Origin: a bacterium | Lineage (GTDB): Bacteria > Auribacterota > UBA3054 | Direction of reading: 5' to 3' | NCBI GenBank assembly: GCA_017557885.1 | Contig: JAFYXV010000008.1 | Coordinates: 101,307 to 165,306 of the forward strand | DNA: 64,000 nt | Part shown: one piece after another, positions 9,019-16,200 of the stretch | Layout: each line of letters opens with the position of its first letter | Position numbering within the stretch: position 1 is the stretch's first letter | Position numbers and translations under genes: made by a program | The notes under the pieces: generated by a model | Databases searched by the model: none | What the model was told of the DNA's origin: nothing | The model's input: the letters and a program-made list of their open reading frames with translations, nothing else

Positions 9019-9216
9019 TTAACCGTACGGCAGCATTTCTTTGACATTGCGGGCATCGGTGGTGCCGCAAATGGACGTGTCACGGAAAGAACGTTTGTTC
9101 TTTCTGGTCTTGCCCGTCATCAGGTGGCGGGACTTGGTGTTTGTGCGTTTCACTTTGCCGCTCTTGGTGACGGAAAAGCGCTTGCTCACAGACTTTTTGG
9201 TTTTGACTTTTGGCAT
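9019..9216 (-). CDS. rpmI: 50S ribosomal protein L35
   Basis: Small basic large-subunit protein of 65 residues with the family pattern M-P-K-V-K-T-K-K-S-V-S-K-R-F and the R-H-L-M-T-G-K-T-R-K-N-K-R segment. AGGAG sits 5 bases before the ATG. It lies between infC and rplT, 80 bases after infC and 41 before rplT. The infC-rpmI gap could hold an autoregulatory L20 target, as known in other bacteria, but only a weak GC-rich hairpin is visible there. Confidence 0.97.
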   Translation of the reverse strand: MPKVKTKKSVSKRFSVTKSGKVKRTNTKSRHLMTGKTRKNKRSFRDTSICGTTDARNVKEMLPYG

Positions 9217-9296
9217 AATTGCTCCTGTCTTTTTTTGTTTTTAGTTGATTGAAGGCGCGCATCGAGGAGGAGTCTGTAATCCCGCGCGACGCTAGT

Positions 9297-9842
9297 TTAT
9301 TGTTCCTTGGGCTTCTTGGTCTTCAGCGGCCCAAAGACAATAGTGTAATTCGCGCCCGTTTTCTTGACGGGTATCTCTACCGCGCCAAAATCCTTTATTT
9401 CAGCGGTCAGACGTTCCAGCAGTTCCTGGCCCATTTCCTGGTGAGCCGCTTCGCGGCCCTTGTGGAAACAGACCACTCTCACATGGTAGCCGTCCGCCAA
9501 AAATTCCAATATGTGTTTGCGTTTGATCTCAAGATCGCCGCTGTCGATGCCTGGCCTGAATTTGATCTCCTTGGTGCGGGTCTTCTGGCCCTGCTTGCGG
9601 GAATCTTTTTCGCGGCGAGTCTGCTCGTAGCGGTACTTGCTGTAGTCGATGATGCGGCAGACCGGAGGCTGGGCGCCGGGCGCCACTTCCACGAGATCCA
9701 GATTGCGCTTTTCAGCTTCTTCCAGAGCCTGCTGGCGGGTGACGATGCCCAACTGTTTGCCGTCATCGGTTATAAGACGCACCTCGGGGGCTTTGATGTC
9801 CTCGTTTACCCTGGTGCTGTCAGTTTGATTGTACTTGCGGAT
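9297..9842 (-). CDS. infC: Translation initiation factor IF-3, probable AUC start codon
   Basis: IF-3 binds the 30S subunit, prevents premature 50S joining and rejects wrong start codons. The N-domain begins with the family motif R-V-N-E-D-I-K-A-P-E-V-R-L-I; the linker and C-domain follow (K-E-I-K-F-R-P-G-I and the final G-P-L-K segment). The first conventional in-frame start is a GTG at 9782, inside the conserved motif, so it would truncate the protein. Between that codon and an in-frame stop at 9873-9875 there is no ATG, GTG or TTG. An ATC at 9842 is preceded by GAGGG with 7 bases spacing and gives 181 residues starting M-R-K-Y-N-Q. This parallels the AUU start of E. coli infC, which underlies IF-3 autoregulation. 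thrS ends 20 bases upstream. Confidence 0.9.
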   Translation of the reverse strand: MRKYNQTDSTRVNEDIKAPEVRLITDDGKQLGIVTRQQALEEAEKRNLDLVEVAPGAQPPVCRIIDYSKYRYEQTRREKDSRKQGQKTRTKEIKFRPGIDSGDLEIKRKHILEFLADGYHVRVVCFHKGREAAHQEMGQELLERLTAEIKDFGAVEIPVKKTGANYTIVFGPLKTKKPKEQ

Positions 9843-9862
9843 AGTTTTACCCTCGCTTTTGG

Positions 9863-11641
9863 TTATTCTTCTTTATCCCATTCGCTCTTCGGGGCGTGGG
9901 TGTCGCGCTCCTTGCAGAGAGAGTTGATCAGAGTTTCAAGGGGCAGCGCGTTCGCCTGGGAGCCCTGGCGGGTCCTCAGCGAGACAGTCTTCTCGCTGGC
10001 TTCCTTGTCGCCCAGAACGAGCGTGTAGGGAACCTTGTCGAGTTTGCCCTGGCGGACCTTGGCGCCCATGGGGCGGTGAGTCTCGTCCACGGTCGCTCTA
10101 AGCCCGCGTTCCTGAAGAGCCGCGAGCACTTCCTTGGCGTAGTCGAGATGCGCGTCCTTGATGGGCACGATCCTGACCTGCTCCGGAGCGAGCCACAGGG
10201 GGAAGTTGCCGCCGCAGTTCTCCAGATAGACCGCGAAGAAGCGCTCTATGGCGCCCAAAAGCGCCCTGTGGATCATGTACGGCACATGTTCCTGCCCGTC
10301 TTCGCCGACATAGGTCATATTGAAGCGCTCAGGCAGGTTGAAGTCGAACTGGATGGTGGAGCACTGCCACTCGCGGCGCAGCATATCCTTGATCTTGATG
10401 TCGATCTTGGGGCCGTAGAAAGCGCCGCCGCCTTTGTCGATGTCGTACTTCAGGCCGAGCTTGGCCACGATCTTCTCCAGGGCGCTCTGAGCGGCGTTCC
10501 AGCGGCTCTCCTCGCCCACGCACTTGCCTTCCGGCCTGGTGGAGATATAGACGTGGTATTCGGTGAAACCGAAGTTGTGCAGCATCTGGAGGCAGAACCT
10601 GAGCGTTCTCTCCAATTCCTCTTCCATCTGATCTTCGCGGCAGAAGATGTGCGCGTCGTCCTGCGTAAATCCTCTCACTCTCAGAAGACCGTGCAAGACG
10701 CCGCTTCTTTCGAAACGATAGACCGTGCCGAGTTCCGCCATGCGCATGGGCAGATTGCGGTAAGAGCGGGTCTTGTTTTTGTAGATCAAAATATGGAAGG
10801 GGCAGTTCATGGGCTTCACGAAATATTCCTGAGTCTGGTCGTTGTCCAGGGGAACATCCATGGAGGGGAACATATTTTCGCGATAGAAGGAAAGGTGTCC
10901 GCTGGTCTCCCACAGGGTGGATTTTCCCACGTGCGGCGAATAGACCAGATCGTAGCCGTTCTTAAGATGCTCGTTGCGCCAGAAGTTTTCGATCTCGTTC
11001 CGGATGACGGCGCCGCGGGGATGCCAGACCATAAGGCCCGGGCCCAGCTCTTCGTGGAAGCTGCCGAGATCCATGTCCTTCAGAAGGACACGGTGGTCTC
11101 TTCTCTTGGCTTCCTCAAGATAATTCAGATATTCGTCAAGCTGAGCCTGTGTCGGAAAAGCCACGCCGTAAATGCGCTGAAGCATCGGGCGATGCTCATC
11201 GCCGCGCCAGTAGGCACCCGCAACGCTAAGGAGCTTAACGGCCTTCACGGGGCCAGTCGATTCAAGATGCGGTCCGCGGCAGAGGTCTAAGAATTCGCCC
11301 TGCTTGTAAACGGAAACTTCCTTAGCATCCAGATCTTCTATGATCTCGACCTTGTAGGTCTGGTCTTTTTCCTTGAAATATTCCAGGGCCTTTTCCCTGG
11401 GCCACTCTTCGCGCTCCAGCTTATAATCAGCCTCGGCGATCTTCTTCATTTCCTCTTCGATCTTGACTAAGTCTTCGGGAGAGAAAGGCGTCACGGTGTC
11501 GAAATCATAGTAAAAACCTTCCTCTATAGCCGGGCCGATGGCCAGCTTAACATCAGGATAAAGGCGCAGGACCGCCTGAGCCAGACAGTGGCTCGCGGTG
11601 TGCCAGAAAGTTTCACGATATTTCGGATCTTCGAAGTTCAT
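9863..11641 (-). CDS. thrS: Threonyl-tRNA synthetase lacking the N-terminal TGS domain
   Basis: Charges tRNA-Thr and edits Ser-tRNA-Thr. At 592 residues it is about 50 shorter than the usual bacterial enzyme because it begins directly at the editing domain: H14-x3-H18 appears at once and the second editing pair is C121/H125 (D-L-C-R-G-P-H). The class II core follows, with the M-N-C-P-F-H zinc cysteine, motif 2 (Y-R-F-E-R-S-G) and H-R-A-L-L-G-A motif 3, then the anticodon-binding domain. An in-frame TAA lies six codons upstream of the ATG, so the TGS domain is genuinely absent rather than missed. First gene of the operon, with a strong promoter upstream. Confidence 0.96.
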   Translation of the reverse strand: MNFEDPKYRETFWHTASHCLAQAVLRLYPDVKLAIGPAIEEGFYYDFDTVTPFSPEDLVKIEEEMKKIAEADYKLEREEWPREKALEYFKEKDQTYKVEIIEDLDAKEVSVYKQGEFLDLCRGPHLESTGPVKAVKLLSVAGAYWRGDEHRPMLQRIYGVAFPTQAQLDEYLNYLEEAKRRDHRVLLKDMDLGSFHEELGPGLMVWHPRGAVIRNEIENFWRNEHLKNGYDLVYSPHVGKSTLWETSGHLSFYRENMFPSMDVPLDNDQTQEYFVKPMNCPFHILIYKNKTRSYRNLPMRMAELGTVYRFERSGVLHGLLRVRGFTQDDAHIFCREDQMEEELERTLRFCLQMLHNFGFTEYHVYISTRPEGKCVGEESRWNAAQSALEKIVAKLGLKYDIDKGGGAFYGPKIDIKIKDMLRREWQCSTIQFDFNLPERFNMTYVGEDGQEHVPYMIHRALLGAIERFFAVYLENCGGNFPLWLAPEQVRIVPIKDAHLDYAKEVLAALQERGLRATVDETHRPMGAKVRQGKLDKVPYTLVLGDKEASEKTVSLRTRQGSQANALPLETLINSLCKERDTHAPKSEWDKEE

Positions 11642-11701
11642 GTGACGACCTTTTTATAGTTGCTCGAAAGAGAGTTATATTTTTTTATGTTAGGAATAGA
11701 T

Positions 11702-11730
11702 ATTTTACGATAAGAGGCTTTCAAAGTCAA
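11702..11730 (-). promoter_or_regulatory. Sigma70-type promoter for thrS-infC-rpmI-rplT
   Basis: On the minus strand: -35 TTGACT (11725-11730), exactly 17 bases, -10 TAAAAT (11702-11707). The start ATG is about 60 bases downstream. The -35 continues as TTGACTTTGAAA, the same 12 bases found at the rplM promoter. Confidence 0.8.
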
Positions 11731-11739
11731 TAAGCCTCT
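11713..11739 (-). promoter_or_regulatory. Inverted repeat over the thrS -35 element, possible operator
   Basis: AGAGGCTT (11713-11720) and AAGCCTCT (11732-11739) form a perfect 8-base inverted repeat with an 11-base centre. It covers the spacer and the whole -35 hexamer. Such placement fits a repressor site, but the protein is unknown and it could be chance. Confidence 0.35.
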
Positions 11740-11771
11740 CCTCCTTGCCGGGATACCCCGCAAGCATGAAA

Positions 11772-11800
11772 AAAGGAGGGGCCTCACCGGCCCCTCCTTT
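11772..11800 (-). terminator. Intrinsic terminator for the 11823-13145 gene
   Basis: A 12-base perfect stem (AAAGGAGGGGCC / GGCCCCTCCTTT) with a 5-base loop. On the minus strand it is followed by a T-run, 22 bases beyond the stop codon at 11823. Confidence 0.88.
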
Positions 11801-11822
11801 CAAAGTTCAATTCTACGGACTG

Positions 11823-13145
11823 CTATCTACTTTGTTTAAGGATTTCAGAAATGATCTCGTTGAGATGTCCTGAGTTATTGGGCATGGCATCCCCTATTAT
11901 GTAGTACCAATAATCTTTTTCTCTCTGGTCAAATGGCTTTTTATAATATTCCGCTATCTCCTCCGCCCACTTTTTCAAAATTTCCGGCTCCTTGGGATCC
12001 GTTCCCAGGAAGCGTACGGAGCACTCGGCGTTTTTCAAAGCCTTTTCCAAGCCCTCTTCGGCGGAAAGATTTCTGTCGTAAGCGTCTTTGTTCGCTTCCC
12101 ACCAAGTCAGGACTTCTTTTTTTTCGACTTTATGACCAAGCGACGCTTTGTCCATTTCCAAAAACAAAAGCGTTTCGTCGCCAGCATTCAAAGCTTCATA
12201 TGAAAACGGCATAAGAAAAACTTCAAAGGAATGATAATCTCTTGCTAAACCTTCAAGCACCGGTTCTCTCGCCCCATGCCTTTTAAATTCAGAAGTCCAG
12301 CAAGCGTACCATTCTTCCCAAAAATCTTTGGCATAAGCTCTGCCAATGAACCAGAAAAATCTTTGAGCTAAGCTGTTGCCTTGACCGCCAACGTCAAATT
12401 GTCCGTTTTGGCAATCTGTTTTCCTCCAGGCACCTGCAAAATCATGTTTGTCAAGACATGAAACCACGCCGTGCCCGCAATTAGGTTTCAAAAGATTCCA
12501 GCACCAGTTAAGATTGTTGGTGCCTCCGTTCGCTTTTTTTACAGCCTCGACGTCTTCATTAGCCAGCTTCTCCAATGCGTCATAGTTCATCTTTAAGCGG
12601 TAGGCGGGCCGCATGGTTTCCAATTCAAATGAATTGGGAGCGTTTTTTGCCATATCTTTCGCATAATCCACCAGCATGTTTTTCCATCCTTCCGCAGAAA
12701 AATTCTCAACCAGGCGGTAGCGAAGGAATTTTATGTTTTTGACAGAATTTGTTTTGTGTTCCACATTGCCAAAAAGCACAGGCAATTTGTTTCCATCAAC
12801 ACCTGTCAGAACTTCAAGTTTAGCTGAAGAATGCAACAATCCGTCTCTGCTTCCCGGATCTGCAAAATCCACGTCGCAGCTAACAGTGAAGGATGCTTTT
12901 CCGGAAGGCGCTTTGACAAAAATATAAGAACCGCTGGAAACTGCTTCGGCGTCCACTATATCATGCCATTTGACGCGATAAATATAAGAATCGTCCAACC
13001 CGTCTAATACAACTTTATACTTAGTTACGGAGCCGCTCAAAACATAGCAGGGGCCTTCTATTTTGGCACCATATTTATCTGCAAAGACTGAAAAGCAAAA
13101 AAGTATAGCAAATAAAAAAAGTATCTTAGCTGTCTTATTATCCAT
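11823..13145 (-). CDS. Secreted protein of unknown function with N-terminal Ig-like region
   Basis: A 440-residue protein with a signal peptide (residues 1-22, ...I-L-F-C-F-S-V-F-A). Residues 25-115 look like a beta-sandwich of the PKD/Ig type: a G-P-C-Y-V-L-S-G-S-V-T-K-Y-K-V start, then V-K-W and F-T-V-S-C-D-V. The rest is an alpha-rich Lys/Glu/Trp-containing domain I do not recognise, with several cysteines. Base composition is visibly more AT-rich than the flanking genes, which could indicate separate ancestry. AAGGA precedes the ATG. It has its own extended -10 promoter and its own terminator, so it appears to be a single-gene unit. Confidence 0.75.
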   Translation of the reverse strand: MDNKTAKILFLFAILFCFSVFADKYGAKIEGPCYVLSGSVTKYKVVLDGLDDSYIYRVKWHDIVDAEAVSSGSYIFVKAPSGKASFTVSCDVDFADPGSRDGLLHSSAKLEVLTGVDGNKLPVLFGNVEHKTNSVKNIKFLRYRLVENFSAEGWKNMLVDYAKDMAKNAPNSFELETMRPAYRLKMNYDALEKLANEDVEAVKKANGGTNNLNWCWNLLKPNCGHGVVSCLDKHDFAGAWRKTDCQNGQFDVGGQGNSLAQRFFWFIGRAYAKDFWEEWYACWTSEFKRHGAREPVLEGLARDYHSFEVFLMPFSYEALNAGDETLLFLEMDKASLGHKVEKKEVLTWWEANKDAYDRNLSAEEGLEKALKNAECSVRFLGTDPKEPEILKKWAEEIAEYYKKPFDQREKDYWYYIIGDAMPNNSGHLNEIISEILKQSR

Positions 13146-13195
13146 AAAAACTGTCCTTCCTCACATGACGCGAAGCGTTGAGATTAGTTTATTTA

Positions 13196-13204
13196 ATTCT
13201 ACCA
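13196..13204 (-). promoter_or_regulatory. Extended -10 promoter for the 11823-13145 gene
   Basis: Minus-strand TGGTAGAAT, directly after the T-run of the terminator of the upstream gene, about 50 bases before the ATG at 13145. No clear -35. Confidence 0.4.
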
Positions 13205-13205
13205 G

Positions 13206-13247
13206 AAAAAAAAAAAAGCAAGGCGCGCTGAAAAGCGCGCCTTGCTT
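13206..13247 (-). terminator. Intrinsic terminator of the giant PEP-CTERM gene
   Basis: Perfect 14-base stem (13216-13229 with 13234-13247), GAAA loop on the plus strand, followed on the minus strand by twelve Ts. It lies 20 bases past the stop at 13268. Confidence 0.93.
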
Positions 13248-13267
13248 AATTCGCTTATCGTTCGCTC

Positions 13268-16200
13268 TTATTTTCTGCGAAGAACGGCTATGCCGAGAAG
13301 AGCCAGCAGGAAGAGCGCGGCGGGTTCGGGGACCACGGGCGTCAGCTTGACGCTCACGCTTTCCACGCAGACACTGTCGTTGGCAGTGCTGAGGAGCATC
13401 CTGAGGGCGTCCACGCCTTCCGTAGCCTTGACGGAGCCGCTGGTTATGGGCGCGTCAACAACGACAGGATCAGCGGCCCAGGTGAATTCCCTGAACTGCT
13501 TGTTGCCGGTCTTGGTGTTAAGTTTGACGGCGTAATCGAAAGTTTCGCCGACGGCCGGTCTGGCGGTGGCCAAAGCGGTGGCCGGAGAGTAATCGTTGAA
13601 GGTGGGGACAAAAGCGTCGCCGCTTCTGGAGACTACGACTTTCATCTGCCTGTGCTCGGAGTCCTGAGTGAGCGTCAGGTCGCCGGCAGGAGCTTTGGTG
13701 AAGAGCAGCTTGTAAGCGATCTCAAGATCGTATTTGTCAGCGATGCCTTCGCCGATGCCGAGAGCGTAGAAGAGGCCGCCTTCGCCGGCCGTGGGATTCT
13801 CGGAGGTCTTGGCGTATTCCAGAACGAGGCCGTCGGAGAAGGTCTGGCTCAAGTCTCCCCTGTCGGTCGCAATGGCTTCGACTTTCAGATCGTCGATATC
13901 GAAGGTGCCTTCGCCCCACTGGAAGAAGCGCAGAATGGAGAAGGTCTGCGTCTCGTTCTCCTGGTCGCAGAGATATTCGCCGGATTCTTCGTTATTGCCG
14001 ATCCTGACCTGTCTGAGGACGTGGCGGGCATGTCCTTCGCTGTCCGTAATAGTGTCGGCGCTGAAGACGGCGCTGAACTCGGTCCACTCGTCCTTTGCGA
14101 TGGCGTTCTCGGAAACGAATTCCGGATGCGTCTCGTCGGACTTGTTGCTGGCGAATCTGTAGGATCCGTCGTCATAGCGGAACTGCGTTTCCACGCACTG
14201 CGGCGTCCAGAGGCCGAGGTTCTTGGCGGTGGTTCCGCCCAGTCTAACTTTGAAGCTGACCTTGAAGAAGCCCTTGGCTTTGCCGCTGGCCGCGACCCAG
14301 TCGTTGTCCAAAGTCTTGTCCAGCTTCTTGTGGATGCCGAAGAGGCCGGTAATATCTTTCAATCTAAGATATTTGTTGCCGTTCTCTTCTTTGACGATGG
14401 TGCTGCCGTTGACGTCGATGGCGCCGTAGGCCACGCTCCAGTTGTCCTCGCCGCAGAGATCCTTGCCGTTTTCATATTTCTCAAAGTCTTCCGTAAGCAG
14501 CGTGTCGTAAACTTCCCAATCGGCGGTGCTCTTAATTTGGGCGTTGACGTCGGCTTCGCCCTTTATGTTCCGGTCGAAGAATCTGGGATCGCCCTTGGGG
14601 AACTCGGCGAAATTGGCGCTGTAAACTTCATAGCCTTTTTCCGGAGTGCCGTTGGGAGCGCCGACTCTGAAAGTGCCCTTGCCCGCTTCGCCGAGATCGA
14701 TAGTTGCCAAAGTGGAGGCGTACTTCGCTTCCGCAGGCAGCGTCTTGGGCGTCACCTTGATGGACTGGAATCTCTGGAAGGTGCCGCTCGCAGGCTCAGC
14801 CCTGAAGAGATCTTCGTTCTCGAAGGAAACGCTGAAGTTGGCGGTGGTGCCAGGCAGTTCGTTGGTGATCGTGATCGTCCCGTATTCCTTGGAGAAGGTG
14901 ATGGGGTCGTAATCGAGGGCAAGTATGGGAACGGACTGCTTTTTCGGGGTGAGCTTGGCGTCCACCGCTCCCACGCGGGCCTGGCCGGAACTGAGGGAGA
15001 ACTTGATCTTGTCAATGGCAGTTGTAGCGTCAGCGCCGGTAATAGGCAGATTCTCCTTGTAATAGGTGCCGTCCCAGTAGAGCTGCCTCAGGTTCTTCTC
15101 GGTGGTAGAGATGTCGTAGCCATAGGTGAACCATTCGCCGGCGTTGGCTGTGAAGGTGCCCTGCACGCCCTTGACGTTCGAATAAGTCAGGTTGACCTTG
15201 TTCTCGAAAAGCCTGAATTCCGTGGCAAACTGCTTGTGGAAGTCGTCCTGCCCGAAAGTCAGCGCTCCGTTGAAACCGGAGGGAAGCATCATCTGGGCGG
15301 CCACGGTGATGTCGTACTTCTTGGCCATGGCTTCCGTAAATCCCAGTTTGATTTCGACCGAACGCCCGTTATCGTTGCCTAAGAAGAGATCCATGGGATC
15401 CTCGTCCGGGAAGTCCAGGGTGTCGTAATCGGTCTCGGAAACGATGGTCTCGACTTTCAGATTGTCAAGGCAGAAGGTGCCGCTGCCCCAGAGGAAGAAG
15501 CGCAAGGTGTTGAAGAAGTCACTGTTGCTGCTCTGATCGAGGAAAGCTTTGCAATTTTCAACCTTGTCGCCAACCTTGTACTGGCGCAGGATGTGGCGGT
15601 AGTTGTCCCCGGAAGCATCCGACACGGGCTTCGCCTCTATGATCATGCTGACTCTCGTCCAGCTGGCCTGGGAAATGTAATTCTGGGAAACGAACTCCGT
15701 ATGGTTGGCGTCGCTGGCGTTGCTGCGGAAGCGGTAGCCGCTGCCGTTGACATACTCGAAGTTGCCCTCCACCATCTGGGGATCCCAGAGTCCGAAGAAC
15801 TTGCTGGAAGTGCCGGTCAGCATGGCGTCGAAGCTGATGCGGAAGTAGCCTTTGGCGTGGCCTTCCCACCAGTTGGGCTTCATCTGGACGTCCAGCTTTT
15901 TGTGGGCGCCGAAGAGATTGTTGACGTAGGCGATCTCGCAATATCTGTTGCCGAATCTTTCCCTGACGTAGATCGATCCGTCCCTGTCGATGGTGCCGTA
16001 GCCGCTTCCCCAGCCGCCGACGCCGCCAAGGTTGGTGTTGCCGGGATAATCTTCGAAGTCTTCGTCAAGCAAGACTTCCGTAACGTAGTGGTCGAAAGCG
16101 TAGTCAAGGTTGCCGCCGTTTTCCCAGAGGCAGTCGTAATCGCCGGGATTGCCTTTCGGGAACGTGGAGAGATCGGCGGAGTAGAGGCCGTAGCCGTCAG

